32,205 nt of DNA from an uncultured Anaeroplasmataceae bacterium. GTDB lineage: Bacteria; Bacillota_I; Bacilli_A; Acholeplasmatales; Anaeroplasmataceae. Below, one piece after another: positions 23,680 to 31,676 of the stretch. Location of the stretch: the NCBI GenBank assembly GCA_947629825.1, contig CANRFF010000009.1, positions 1 to 32,205 of the forward strand. Reading direction: 5' to 3'. The first letter of the stretch is position 1. The number at the start of each line of letters is the position of its first letter. The position numbers were made by a program, and so were the translations under genes. The notes below the pieces were generated by a model. It made no database searches, was not told the origin of the DNA, and saw only the letters and a list, made by a program, of their open reading frames with translations.

Positions 23680-23940
23680 ATGAAAACCCGAAAAGAGATT
23701 CTGAGAACCTGCGTGGTAACGAAAGAAGTTTTGCCCAAACAGGAATTATTCCGGATTGTCCGGACTCCGGAACGTCAGGTGATTGTGGATTTGAAAGGGA
23801 AAGCCAACGGTCGCGGAGCCTACCTCAAAAAATCCGAAGAGGTCATTTTGGCGGCTTCCAAAAATCATCTGTTGGATAAAAAATTGGAAATCGAAGTTCC
23901 GCAAGAAATTTACGAAGAGCTGTTGGGCTATCTGAAATGA
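23680..23940 (+). CDS. ylxR: YlxR family RNA-binding protein (RnpM)
   Basis: Small basic protein of 86 aa from the DUF448 family, with the signature LRTCVVTKEVLPKQELFRIV and KANGRGAYL. The Bacillus homologue has been reported to bind RNase P RNA and modulate it. It starts one base after the nusA stop and overlaps ylxQ by 4 bp. Confidence 0.93.
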   Translation: MKTRKEILRTCVVTKEVLPKQELFRIVRTPERQVIVDLKGKANGRGAYLKKSEEVILAASKNHLLDKKLEIEVPQEIYEELLGYLK

Positions 23941-24224
23941 ATCCGATATTGAATCATTTGGGTTTGTGCGCAAAGGCAAACGGTTTGATCAGCGGAGAGG
24001 AAAATGTCGTAAACGGCATTCGCTTTGGATCCGTCTGTTATGTTTTTTTGGCAAACGACGCTTCGGCGACGTCCAAAAAAAGAATCCGTGATAAATCCGA
24101 TTATTATCGAGTGGAGGTGAATGAAAGTTACTCCAGTGAGGAACTGTCGCATGCGATTGGAAAACAAAATCGTATGGCGATTGGGATCACGAATCGAAAC
24201 TTTCTGAAAATTTTAAAGAAATAA
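23937..24224 (+). CDS. ylxQ: YlxQ, L7Ae-type RNA-binding protein
   Basis: Small protein of 95 aa of the ribosomal L7Ae/L30e/eL8 family that binds kink-turn RNA. Seen: LGLCAKANGLISGEE, VYFLANDAS-like (YVFLANDASATSKKR) and GITNRNF. The position between ylxR and infB is conserved in Bacilli. It overlaps ylxR by 4 bp. Confidence 0.92.
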   Translation: MNPILNHLGLCAKANGLISGEENVVNGIRFGSVCYVFLANDASATSKKRIRDKSDYYRVEVNESYSSEELSHAIGKQNRMAIGITNRNFLKILKK

Positions 24225-24233
24225 GGTGATATT

Positions 24234-26063
24234 GTGGCGAAAAAGAACAAACAATTTGAAAAACGTATGAGCAATATTCCGGTAAAAAACAGTAAAGAAT
24301 CCACCCCAGAAGAAAATGTGTTGATTTATAAAGAAGGAATGACGGTGGCGGAGGTTGCCGCAGGAATGAAAAAGAGCATTCCTTCCATTGTGATGAAGCT
24401 CATGCAAGTGGGAATTGTTGCCAATCAAAATCAAACGATTGACCGTGAAACGATCGAACTGGTTGCGATGGAATTCGGATATGAATTAAAAGACGAGGTC
24501 ATTACGGACGCTTCCCGATTTGATGAAATCACAATCGAAGACGATCCGAAGGATTTGGTTTCCCGTCCGCCGGTGGTAACGATTATGGGACACGTCGACC
24601 ATGGAAAAACAACGTTGTTGGATACGATTCGTAATTCGCGGATTACGAGTGGGGAAGCCGGCGGAATTACCCAGCATATCGGGGCTTACCAAGTGGAAAA
24701 AAACCATTTTGCGATTACTTTTATCGATACTCCGGGTCATGCGGCTTTTACGCAAATGCGGGCCAGGGGAGCGCAAATTACGGATATTGTCATTTTGGTG
24801 GTGGCAGCCGATGACGGTGTGATGCCGCAAACGGAAGAAGCGATTGCACATGCTCAGGCGGCAGGTTGTCCGATTATTGTCGCCATCAACAAAATGGATA
24901 AACCGACGGCCAATCCGGATCGGGTTATGGAAGAGTTGACTCATTTCAATCTGATTCCGGAAGCGTGGGGAGGAGATACGATTTATGTTCCGATTTCCGC
25001 ATTGAAAGGAACCGGTGTCGATCAACTTCTCGAAATGATTCAGTTGACGGCGGAAATGAAAGAACTGAAAGCCAACCCGAATCGTCTGGCGATGGGAACG
25101 GTCATCGAAGCCCAATTGGATAAAGGACGAGGGCCGATTGCGACATTTTTGGTTCAAAACGGAACTCTTCGTGTCGGTGATGTCGTTGTCTGCGGAAATA
25201 CGTGGGGAAGAATCCGGACCATGGAAGATGACCGGAACCACAGGTTTACGAATGTATTGCCGTCCACTGCCGTTTCGGTAACCGGTCTTGCTTCCGTTCC
25301 TTTGGCAGGAGACAAATTTACGGTCGTTGCCGATGAAAAGACCGCAAGGGATATTGCGCAAAAGAGAACTTATCGGGCCAAAGATGCATTGGAATCGGCC
25401 AAAAAGGCCACTTCTTTGGAAGAATTGTTCCAAAAGAACGACCCGAATCGGCAAAAGGAATTGAATCTGATTATCAAAGGCGATGTTCAGGGTTCTGTAG
25501 AAGCACTCCGTTCGGCGTTGGAAAAATTGAATGTGGAAGATTTGAAAGTCAATATTATTCGTTCGACGGTCGGGACAATTACCGATACGGATGTCTCTTT
25601 GGCCGAAGCGTCTCATGCGATCATTTTGGGATTCAATGTTCGTCCGATGGCCAGTGTACGAAACGAAGCGTCGAACAAGGGTGTGGAAATTCGTCTCTAT
25701 AATGTGATTTACGATGTTTTGAATGATATCGAATCGGCACTCAAAGGAATGTTGGATCCGGTGTTTGAAGAGGTTGTGATCGGTCAGGCGGAAGTGAGAA
25801 ATCTGTTTAAACTTTCCAAAGTCGGAACGATTGCCGGATGTTATGTTACAGACGGAGTCATAGAGCGAGGTTCTTTGGTACGAATTTTGCGTGACGGCGT
25901 AGTGGTGTTCGAAGGAAAGATGGCTTCATTGAGACGTTTTAAAGATGATGTGAAAGAAGTCAAACAAGGACTCGAATGCGGAATTACCATTGAAAATTTC
26001 AACGATATCAAGGAAAACGATATTATCGAAGCGTCTGTTCAAAAGGAGATTCCTCGGGTATGA
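24234..26063 (+). CDS. infB: Translation initiation factor IF-2
   Basis: GTPase that brings initiator tRNA to the ribosome. The G domain shows [27 protein letters not shown] and AINKMDKP; the C-terminal domains C1 and C2 follow, with [13 protein letters not shown] and a last barrel ending in [14 protein letters not shown]. It is 609 aa, shorter than Bacillus IF-2 (716) because the variable N-terminal region is reduced. The start is GTG 24234, with AAGGTGAT overlapping the ylxQ stop. The stop overlaps rbfA by 4 bp. Confidence 0.97.
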   Translation: MAKKNKQFEKRMSNIPVKNSKESTPEENVLIYKEGMTVAEVAAGMKKSIPSIVMKLMQVGIVANQNQTIDRETIELVAMEFGYELKDEVITDASRFDEITIEDDPKDLVSRPPVVTIMGHVDHGKTTLLDTIRNSRITSGEAGGITQHIGAYQVEKNHFAITFIDTPGHAAFTQMRARGAQITDIVILVVAADDGVMPQTEEAIAHAQAAGCPIIVAINKMDKPTANPDRVMEELTHFNLIPEAWGGDTIYVPISALKGTGVDQLLEMIQLTAEMKELKANPNRLAMGTVIEAQLDKGRGPIATFLVQNGTLRVGDVVVCGNTWGRIRTMEDDRNHRFTNVLPSTAVSVTGLASVPLAGDKFTVVADEKTARDIAQKRTYRAKDALESAKKATSLEELFQKNDPNRQKELNLIIKGDVQGSVEALRSALEKLNVEDLKVNIIRSTVGTITDTDVSLAEASHAIILGFNVRPMASVRNEASNKGVEIRLYNVIYDVLNDIESALKGMLDPVFEEVVIGQAEVRNLFKLSKVGTIAGCYVTDGVIERGSLVRILRDGVVVFEGKMASLRRFKDDVKEVKQGLECGITIENFNDIKENDIIEASVQKEIPRV

Positions 26064-26389
26064 GTATCAGTTTGGAACGTTTGGAATCCTTATCTTTGCG
26101 GGAACTTTCGTTGATTTTAAGAAAAGATGCGAAAAATCAGTATTTGTCTCATGTGACGGTCACGGAAGTGAGAATTACGAAAGATTTATCTTATATGACG
26201 GTTTTTTATACGTTCTATCAGGGAAAAGTCGAAAATTACCAAAAGGCTTTGAATGATTGCAAAGGATATTTGCGGAGTGAACTTGCCAAAAAAATAAAGG
26301 CAAGAAAAATGCCCGAATTGATTTTTAAATATGATGAGACTTTGGCGTATGGAAATCATATCGACGAAATTTTGAATCAACTGAAATAA
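26060..26389 (+). CDS. rbfA: Ribosome-binding factor A
   Basis: KH-like protein of 109 aa that acts in late 30S maturation and cold adaptation. Seen: [11 protein letters not shown] in the first helix region, [21 protein letters not shown] in the strands, and [26 protein letters not shown] at the C-terminus (a typical RbfA ending, here given as key parts ELIFKYDE and HIDEIL). It overlaps infB by 4 bp. No terminator is seen after it, and a minus-strand gene ends 3 bp further on. Confidence 0.94.
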   Translation: MSISLERLESLSLRELSLILRKDAKNQYLSHVTVTEVRITKDLSYMTVFYTFYQGKVENYQKALNDCKGYLRSELAKKIKARKMPELIFKYDETLAYGNHIDEILNQLK

Positions 26390-26392
26390 AAT

Positions 26393-26632
26393 TTAGGTTC
26401 CATACGGAAAGAAATATGGTTGTTGCGGCATCATCGGCGGGTAGCCCATCGGCATCATATAAGGAGATGCGACGGGGTATGGATAGTAAGGCATTTGATT
26501 GTTTTTATTGGTATTGCTTGCGATATATCCGAACGGAAACCCCACGGCTGCCCCGACGAGTAGCGGAAGCAATAACCCCCGTCCGTCTTGGCTGCGATAA
26601 TAGGCCGGATAGGAAGATATTATTTGGTTCAT
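26393..26632 (-). CDS. Small Pro/Tyr/Met-rich protein, possible spore coat component
   Basis: Unrecognised protein of 79 aa. A hydrophobic Gly-rich stretch (GLLLPLLVGAAVGFPFGYIA, about residues 19-38) is followed by a tail rich in Pro, Tyr and Met with repeats such as PYYPYP, PYMMPMGYPP and PYFFPYG. Such tails are common in small spore coat and surface proteins, but this is inference by composition. AAAGGAGGG precedes ATG on the minus strand, strongly supporting a real gene. A perfect match to the sigma-E -10 (CATACATT, complement of 26652-26659) lies upstream. Confidence 0.65.
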   Translation of the reverse strand: MNQIISSYPAYYRSQDGRGLLLPLLVGAAVGFPFGYIASNTNKNNQMPYYPYPVASPYMMPMGYPPMMPQQPYFFPYGT

Positions 26633-26651
26633 TTTTTCCCTCCTTTGTTTT

Positions 26652-26659
26652 AATGTATG
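26652..26659 (-). promoter_or_regulatory. Possible sigma-E -10 element
   Basis: CATACATT on the minus strand fits the mother-cell sigma-E -10 consensus CATACAhT. A poor -35 (CCATTCT) lies 15 bp away. The implied transcript would begin at or within the ribosome binding site, which argues against it, so confidence is low. Confidence 0.25.
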
Positions 26660-26699
26660 CGGTAAAAGGAAGAAAGAATGGACGATTGGAGGAGATATA

Positions 26700-27521
26700 A
26701 TGAGTAATTGTAATCAAAATTGCGCTGCGTGTTCGAAAAACTGTCAGGATCGGAAGCAGGAAAGTTTATTGGCAGAAACCAGCGATCGTAATCATATTCG
26801 TAAAATCATTGCCGTGATTTCCGGAAAAGGCGGTGTCGGTAAATCGACGGTCACTTCTCTTTTGGCGGTTCAACTGGCCAAAAAAGGATATCGTGTCGGT
26901 ATTTTGGATGCGGATATTACCGGACCTTCGATTCCCAAAGCGTTCGGCGTTACCAAACAGGTTGTCGGAGACGGCAGTCTGATGTTTGCCCCGACAACAT
27001 CCTTGGGAATCAAAGTGATGTCTGTCAATCTTTTGATTGAAGATCCGACCAAACCGGTTTTATGGCGAGGTCCGATCATCGGCGGTGCGGTCAAACAATT
27101 CTATACGGATGTTCTGTGGGAAGAATTGGATTTTCTTCTGATTGATATGCCTCCCGGAACTGGAGATGTCGCATTGACGGTGTTTCAATCGATTCCGGTG
27201 GATGAAGCCGTTCTTGTCACAACACCGCAGGATTTGGTTTCGATGATTGTCGGTAAGGCGGTGCATATGTGTGAAATGATGAATATTTCCATGATGGGAA
27301 TGATTGAAAATATGAGTTATATTCAGTGTCCGTGCTGTATGGAAAAGATTCATCCCTATGGGCCTTCCAAATTGGAAGAAGTGGCCAAGGAATACCATCT
27401 GAATGCTTTGGACTGTCTGCCGATCGATTCGCAAACGGCGGAACTGATGGATGAAGGACTGATTGAATCTTCCTTGGAAGAACTTCCGTTGACGGTGGAT
27501 GCTTTGGAAAAATTGTTATAA
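26700..27521 (+). CDS. mrp: Mrp/NBP35-family ATPase, iron-sulfur carrier
   Basis: P-loop ATPase of the Mrp/NBP35 group that carries Fe-S clusters for delivery to apoproteins. Seen: deviant Walker A SGKGGVGKST near residue 42, LDADITGPSIPKAFG, DMPPGTGDVALTV, and the cluster-binding CPCC motif in IQCPCCMEKIHPYGPS. The N-terminus is Cys-rich (CNQNCAACSKNC), as in NBP35-like members. It has 273 aa. GGAGGAG precedes ATG. Its terminator lies inside the end of the convergent gene. Confidence 0.92.
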   Translation: MSNCNQNCAACSKNCQDRKQESLLAETSDRNHIRKIIAVISGKGGVGKSTVTSLLAVQLAKKGYRVGILDADITGPSIPKAFGVTKQVVGDGSLMFAPTTSLGIKVMSVNLLIEDPTKPVLWRGPIIGGAVKQFYTDVLWEELDFLLIDMPPGTGDVALTVFQSIPVDEAVLVTTPQDLVSMIVGKAVHMCEMMNISMMGMIENMSYIQCPCCMEKIHPYGPSKLEEVAKEYHLNALDCLPIDSQTAELMDEGLIESSLEELPLTVDALEKLL

Positions 27522-27818
27522 ATTTTTAAATTCGGCAATGAACTGTTCCAGATTGCCGATTTTTCTTTTTAATTGACAGACGATATCTTGGATATTTTCA
27601 TTGGCATTTTCCACAATTTCATTGAGATTTTGTCCTTGAGCTCCGACCGTCAGAATGGTTTGTCCCAATTGTTCGAAAAAGTTTCCCAAAGATTGTTGTT
27701 GATTGTAATTGAGACCGTCGCAAAGAAAAATACCGATAATAAAAGCAAGTGTAGTAAATTCATAAGGATTTAAAGAAAGCAATAATTCATTCAGTTTGGT
27801 TACTGGATTGACACTCAT
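27516..27818 (-). CDS. Unrecognised small protein
   Basis: Protein of 100 aa that I cannot assign. The first half holds a hydrophobic segment (YEFTTLAFIIGIFLCDGL) followed by NYNQQQSLGNFFEQLGQTIL, a pattern I associate with short hypothetical proteins of spore-forming clostridia-like bacteria. The C-terminal 40 residues are a likely coiled coil. The start is the second in-frame ATG (27818), since GGATGGAG lies just before it; the first ATG (27827) overlaps that site. Its 3' end overlaps mrp by 6 bp, and its coding sequence forms the mrp terminator. Confidence 0.65.
   Translation of the reverse strand: MSVNPVTKLNELLLSLNPYEFTTLAFIIGIFLCDGLNYNQQQSLGNFFEQLGQTILTVGAQGQNLNEIVENANENIQDIVCQLKRKIGNLEQFIAEFKNL
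27532..27570 (+). terminator. Terminator of mrp within the convergent gene
   Basis: TCGGCAAT (27532-27539) pairs perfectly with ATTGCCGA (27552-27559) across a 12-nt loop and is followed by TTTTTCTTTTT. The hairpin lies wholly inside the minus-strand coding region, 11 bp past the mrp stop. Confidence 0.8.
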
Positions 27819-27904
27819 TTTCTCCATCCTTTTGAATTTTTTTTTATTTTTCGATAAGGTTTGACTATTTATATTATATGAAACGAAAGAAAGGAATGAT
27901 TCAA

Positions 27905-28549
27905 ATGAATCGGAAAGGCTTATTTATTTTTGGTTGTTTCCTGCTTCTTTTTTTGGCGATGATCCGGTGTCCCGTCGCTGCGCAGGAAGAAACAGAATCG
28001 TATGAAACGTATCAGGAAATCATGATGACTACGGGGAAACTTTTGAAAAATTTTACCGAAGAGGAAATGAAAAATTGGTATCAAGAGGTCCAAAAACCCA
28101 TATTTTGGGGAATCAATGTCAAAACGATCCATCAAAATGTGGAAACGTCCTATATCTCTTCGATTCTTTACAGTGTCGAAAACCGAGGGGAAAGCGATGT
28201 GACCTACGAATTGGATGTGGTGGTGGAGACATCGAATAAGACCACTTGGAATGTTTCCGGAAGTCTGAGCGGTTCGACCAGCGGAAAAATCAAATCTTTT
28301 AAAACCGATCTGGCGGCCAAAGCCGGAGTGGAATATTCTTCGGTTTCTTCAAGCAGTCGCAAAGAAACTCAAAAGATGAAAGTCACTGTCGAAAAGCACA
28401 GTAAGGCGATTGTCTATTTGATGGGAAGTGCCAGAGTCACCAACGGCGTTTGTGCCTTTTATGAATTTTTTGTCTGTCGGGGTGCGGGCGGGTTCGAATA
28501 TTTCACTTTGGTCAACCAATATCCGAGATTGGAGAAACGCAGTTTATGA
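27905..28549 (+). CDS. Secreted Ser-rich beta protein of unknown function
   Basis: Protein of 214 aa with a clear signal peptide (MNRKGLFIFGCFLLLFLAM..., cleavage probably after PVAA near residue 26). After a helical stretch (about 30-80) comes a beta-rich region with alternating Ser/Thr and hydrophobic residues: TYELDVVVETSNKTTWNVSG, then SLSGSTSGKIKSF, AAKAGVEYSSVSSSSRKETQ and KMKVTVEKHSKAIVYLMG, followed by SARVTNGVCAFYEFFV. This layout recalls aerolysin/ETX-MTX2-type beta pore-forming proteins, but that is only a pattern resemblance. ATG 27905 has AAAGGAATGATT upstream. It heads a four-gene unit and overlaps the next gene by 4 bp. Confidence 0.75.
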   Translation: MNRKGLFIFGCFLLLFLAMIRCPVAAQEETESYETYQEIMMTTGKLLKNFTEEEMKNWYQEVQKPIFWGINVKTIHQNVETSYISSILYSVENRGESDVTYELDVVVETSNKTTWNVSGSLSGSTSGKIKSFKTDLAAKAGVEYSSVSSSSRKETQKMKVTVEKHSKAIVYLMGSARVTNGVCAFYEFFVCRGAGGFEYFTLVNQYPRLEKRSL

Positions 28550-29403
28550 AAAAAATGATGTTTGTTTTGGTTATCTTATTGTTTCTTTTGACTTTGACGG
28601 TTTTTTTGCAAAGTCTTTTTCGGGAAGATACTTCGAAAGAACTCTATTATACGCTTGCGAAAAATTATTCGTTTCATCCGCTTTGCGACGAAACCATGTC
28701 CATTGAAATTTACAGTACTTCCGATCACAGTTGGATCGGGTTTTCAAGTAAAAATCAATATCGGCTGAAAGATGAGCGTTTGGAAGTGGTTTTAACCGAT
28801 GTCGAAGTTTTGAAAGAAAAAGCTCCCGATCATCAGACCAGATACGAATTTGTGTTTTCGTTGGTGGATCTCGGACAAGATGTAGAGATGGAAGAAGGCG
28901 TTTTTCAAATTACCAACGAAAAGTTTCAACTCGAACTTCCGATTGGCAGTGTGGCGATTTATCAAAAAGATTTTCCGAAATTGAATTTCAGTTCTCTGTA
29001 CGGAAATTATGCCAAAGTGGAAGAAGAGTTTCATTTGGTGGGACTGACAATCGGACTCGATCAATATCGGCAGATCGAAGAACTTCGGTTCGGATGTGGG
29101 TTCGGAAATTTGGCACAGATTCGAAAAGATGCGTTTTATCCGAGCGAAATGTCGCAGGTACCGATGGATCTTTCTCCGTGGGAAAAGGCGCCTTCGTCTT
29201 TGCCTTTCGTTCTTTCCAAAGGGAATCACGAATATTACATTCCGCTTTTTTATTCTCAAAAATGTTTGACGACCGATGCGACGATTCTGTTGAAAATGGA
29301 TGGAAAAACGTATCTTTTAGAGCATTTTTTCTTTGTGATTCCGGCTTTTTCTCTCAAGGATTATCCGCAAATGCGAAGAATGGGGACGATTCGGTATGCT
29401 TAA
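28546..29403 (+). CDS. Membrane-anchored extracytoplasmic protein of unknown function
   Basis: Protein of 285 aa, not recognised. One N-terminal hydrophobic helix (MFVLVILLFLLTLTVFLQSL, about residues 5-24) with Lys before it indicates an outward-facing anchored protein. The remainder lacks further membrane segments and alternates short beta-like stretches with charged turns. There is no lipobox Cys. It overlaps the secreted protein gene by 4 bp and the ABC ATPase gene by 8 bp, so it belongs to the same unit and might be a receptor, chaperone or immunity protein for the secreted product. Confidence 0.75.
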   Translation: MKKMMFVLVILLFLLTLTVFLQSLFREDTSKELYYTLAKNYSFHPLCDETMSIEIYSTSDHSWIGFSSKNQYRLKDERLEVVLTDVEVLKEKAPDHQTRYEFVFSLVDLGQDVEMEEGVFQITNEKFQLELPIGSVAIYQKDFPKLNFSSLYGNYAKVEEEFHLVGLTIGLDQYRQIEELRFGCGFGNLAQIRKDAFYPSEMSQVPMDLSPWEKAPSSLPFVLSKGNHEYYIPLFYSQKCLTTDATILLKMDGKTYLLEHFFFVIPAFSLKDYPQMRRMGTIRYA

Positions 29404-29968
29404 AATGATTCATTTACAGAAAAAAATCCGGCGGAAACCGATTTTACATGACGTTACGCTTGAAATCGAACGGGGGTGTTATTTGCTTTCGGGAGAAAAC
29501 GGCAGCGGAAAAACGACGATTCTCAAATTGATGGCCAAAGTTTTGTTTTCCGATAAAAAATATCTGCAAAACGATTTTTCGAAGATTGTTTATTTGCCGG
29601 ATTTTCAGGATTATCCGAAGATGATGAAAGCAGAGGCATTTTTATATGAATTTCTGGAACGGAAAGTTTCTCATTCGAAAATTTTTCAAAAAATGAAAGA
29701 GTATCGGCTGGATAATCGGGTCATCGGAACTTTATCGAAAGGAATGCTTCAGAAAATGGGGTTGGTGCAAGTTTTTTTAAAAGAAGCGGATTTATATCTT
29801 CTGGATGAGCCGGACGGACTGGATACGGAGGCAATGGATTGTTTTTTGGAAGATCTTCGCGAAATTGTAAATTCCGGTAAGGCAGTGGTAATTGCGACGC
29901 ATCGGGCGATGGTTTATGAATCATTGAATCCGAAAATATTTACCGTCAAAGAAGGATATTGTCAATGA
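29396..29968 (+). CDS. Short ABC transporter ATP-binding protein
   Basis: ABC ATPase of 190 aa, shorter than the usual 220-300. All main motifs are present: Walker A GENGSGKTT near residue 36, signature LSKGMLQKM (in place of LSGGQ), Walker B LYLLDEPDGLD and H-loop ATHRA. Such LSKG-type short ATPases typically pair with simple six-helix permeases in export of peptides, antibiotics or lipids. ATG 29396 gives the full N-terminus; ATG 29405 is an alternative. It overlaps the following permease gene by 4 bp. Confidence 0.88.
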   Translation: MLKMIHLQKKIRRKPILHDVTLEIERGCYLLSGENGSGKTTILKLMAKVLFSDKKYLQNDFSKIVYLPDFQDYPKMMKAEAFLYEFLERKVSHSKIFQKMKEYRLDNRVIGTLSKGMLQKMGLVQVFLKEADLYLLDEPDGLDTEAMDCFLEDLREIVNSGKAVVIATHRAMVYESLNPKIFTVKEGYCQ

Positions 29969-30684
29969 AGCGAAATTTATTGGTCTTGTATCTGAATTTT
30001 TATTGTAATAAAGTGTTTGGAATTTTATTGTTCGTTTTTCTCTTTTTCTGGATTGGGATTTTGCTTGTGAACGCCAATATCACGGTTCCGAAAGAATATT
30101 ATTATATTTATGAATCCGATTTTCATCAGTATTACTGTGAGCAGTCGATGTTTTTTCTGATGATTTTAAATGGAGTCATTGCCAGTTTTCTGGTGGGGTT
30201 TGACTTTCAGGGAAAATATCGTTTCGATTTGATGTTTTTTCCGTTTGTTTCCAGAGGAAAACTATGGTTTCACAAATGGTGTTCGAAAGGCATTTTACTC
30301 CTTGCGATTACGTCTTATGAAGTGATTTTGTTTTATTTGGTGGGAGAAGTGATATTTCGGAATTTTCCGTTTGGGATCACGTCGGTTTTATTGATTTTTG
30401 AAGTTTTTTTACCGCTTTTGGGAATTCTTCTGATCGGGGAGTGTCTGAAAATGTTTGTCGAATCTTTTCTGGTACCGATTCTGCTGTTTTTCTTTCATTT
30501 TGCGATGTTGGTTTTAAGTCAACAGTATCCGGAAATCATTTGTTCTTTTTGGCCTTGTCGGATTGTCTTCGATTCCGTTTTGAATTTTTCGTTCTGCGGT
30601 CACGTTTGGATTTTTTTGGGAATCTGCGGAATGCTTGGATTGGCAAATTTATTGATTTATCAAAAAAAGGATTTGACTTTCTGA
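29965..30684 (+). CDS. ABC-2-like permease
   Basis: Hydrophobic protein of 239 aa with about six membrane segments, for example FGILLFVFLFFWIGILLV near the N-terminus and VPILLFFFHFAMLVLS later. An extracytoplasmic loop follows helix 1 (ITVPKEYYYIYESDFHQYY). No sequence family is recognised with confidence, but it directly follows the ATPase and fits an ABC-2 type exporter subunit. The start is ATG 29965, with AAGGAT 7 nt upstream. No terminator is seen before the infC promoter. Confidence 0.75.
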   Translation: MKRNLLVLYLNFYCNKVFGILLFVFLFFWIGILLVNANITVPKEYYYIYESDFHQYYCEQSMFFLMILNGVIASFLVGFDFQGKYRFDLMFFPFVSRGKLWFHKWCSKGILLLAITSYEVILFYLVGEVIFRNFPFGITSVLLIFEVFLPLLGILLIGECLKMFVESFLVPILLFFFHFAMLVLSQQYPEIICSFWPCRIVFDSVLNFSFCGHVWIFLGICGMLGLANLLIYQKKDLTF

Positions 30685-30728
30685 GTTCTGTTTTTCATTT
30701 GAAAATCATAAAATATTTTTGGAAAAGG

Positions 30729-30757
30729 TTGACAAGCCGGATATTTTTTGATAATAT
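30729..30757 (+). promoter_or_regulatory. Promoter of infC-rpmI-rplT
   Basis: A consensus TTGACA (30729-30734), a 17-bp spacer and TAATAT (30752-30757). It gives a leader of about 150 nt before infC. Confidence 0.75.
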
Positions 30758-30789
30758 ACAAAAGGTAAGTAAAAATATGTGGAAAGAAG

Positions 30790-30886
30790 AAACGCCCGTT
30801 TCTCGCCTGATTGATTCGGTTGGTAGGCAAAAAGTCACAAATTTGGATTGGAGTTCAAAGGGCGTTTTGCGTCCTTTTTATTTTTG
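30790..30886 (+). promoter_or_regulatory. L20-type autoregulatory leader with attenuator
   Basis: Two exclusive structures share 30860-30867. Antiterminator: AAACGCCC (30790-30797) pairs with GGGCGTTT (30860-30867), 8 bp perfect. Terminator: AAAGGGCG (30857-30864) pairs with CGTCCTTT (30870-30877), loop TTTTG, followed by a T-rich tail. In Bacillus and other low-G+C Firmicutes, ribosomal protein L20 binds the infC leader and provokes premature termination; the gene order here is the same. L20 binding itself is inferred. Confidence 0.7.
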
Positions 30887-30915
30887 ATTTACAGATTACA
30901 GGTGGGGGTGTAAGT

Positions 30916-31449
30916 ATTAACAAACAGAAAAAAAATGCAGAAGAAATGGTAAATGATTCCATTCGCTGCAAGGAAATGCTTGTCATTACGGAAAAAGGAG
31001 AAAACCTGGGAGTTTTATCCCGGTCGAAAGCGTTGGCTTGTGCGGATGAACGTGGATTGGACTTGGTGCTGGTTTCGCCGGATGCAAATCCGCCTGTTGC
31101 GAAGATGATGGACTATTCCCGTTTCCGATTCGAACAACAGAAAAAACTGAAGGAAATGAGAAAAAATCAAAAAACGGTGGTAGTACAGGAAATTCAACTT
31201 TCCCCGACCATCGGAAAGCATGATTTCGATACCAAAATCCGGAAGGCGAAGACGATTTTGGATAAAGGAAACAAGATCAAAATTTCTTTGAGATTCTTCG
31301 GCCGGATGATTGTTCATCAGGATTTGGGAAAAGAGGTCATCGAGCAATTTGTTCGGGAATTGTCCGATTGTTCGACGGTGGAATCGCCGATTCGGTTGGA
31401 TGGAAAAATATTATTTGCGGTCATAGCACCGAAAACGACAAAAGATTAA
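30916..31449 (+). CDS. infC: Translation initiation factor IF-3
   Basis: Binds the 30S subunit and checks the initiation codon. Seen: NDSIRCKEMLVI, the segment LVLVSPDANPPVAKMMDYSRFRFE (key parts PPVAKMMDY and FRFEQQKK), KEMRKNQK linker, and the C-terminal domain with LSPTIGKHDFDTKIRKA and IVHQDLGK. The start is taken as the rare codon ATT at 30916, 5 nt after AGGTGGGGGTG, giving 177 aa; infC is known to start at AUU in Escherichia coli and Bacillus, where IF-3 controls its own synthesis. The alternative ATG at 30946 lacks a good binding site. Confidence 0.92.
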   Translation: MNKQKKNAEEMVNDSIRCKEMLVITEKGENLGVLSRSKALACADERGLDLVLVSPDANPPVAKMMDYSRFRFEQQKKLKEMRKNQKTVVVQEIQLSPTIGKHDFDTKIRKAKTILDKGNKIKISLRFFGRMIVHQDLGKEVIEQFVRELSDCSTVESPIRLDGKILFAVIAPKTTKD

Positions 31450-31461
31450 GGAGTGAAGAAA

Positions 31462-31662
31462 ATGCCAAAACAAAAAACACATAGCGGTTTAAAGAAAAGA
31501 ATCAAAATCACCGCAACGGGAAAACTGAAACGTTCCCATGCTTATACGGGTCATTTGAAAGTGAATAAGACTCATAAGCAAAACAAACATTTATCAAAAA
31601 GTACAGTAGTGGATCAAACGGATGTTAAAAGAATCAAACCGTTGATTTCCAATATGATGTAG
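31462..31662 (+). CDS. rpmI: 50S ribosomal protein bL35
   Basis: Basic ribosomal protein of 66 aa, the usual length. It begins [20 protein letters not shown] and contains RSHAYTGHL and a Lys/His-rich middle. The start is ATG 31462, with AAGGAGTG upstream; GTG 31453 overlaps that site. It lies between infC and rplT. Confidence 0.97.
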   Translation: MPKQKTHSGLKKRIKITATGKLKRSHAYTGHLKVNKTHKQNKHLSKSTVVDQTDVKRIKPLISNMM

Positions 31663-31676
31663 GTGGAGGTAAGAAG

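Noticed and set aside
24486-25616. 376-residue open frame on the minus strand opposite infB
   Set aside because: It has the composition of a reverse-complement shadow of a conserved gene and lacks any motif or ribosome binding site.
26696-26701. TATAAT just before mrp
   Set aside because: It overlaps the mrp start codon, so transcription would begin inside the gene.
27861-27877. TTGACT with TATTAT before the secreted protein gene
   Set aside because: The two elements are only 5 bp apart, and no -10 occurs at proper spacing. The promoter of the four-gene unit remains unplaced.
30811-30915. In-frame extension of IF-3 upstream to an ATG at 30811
   Set aside because: It would translate the attenuator hairpin and adds sequence unlike any IF-3.
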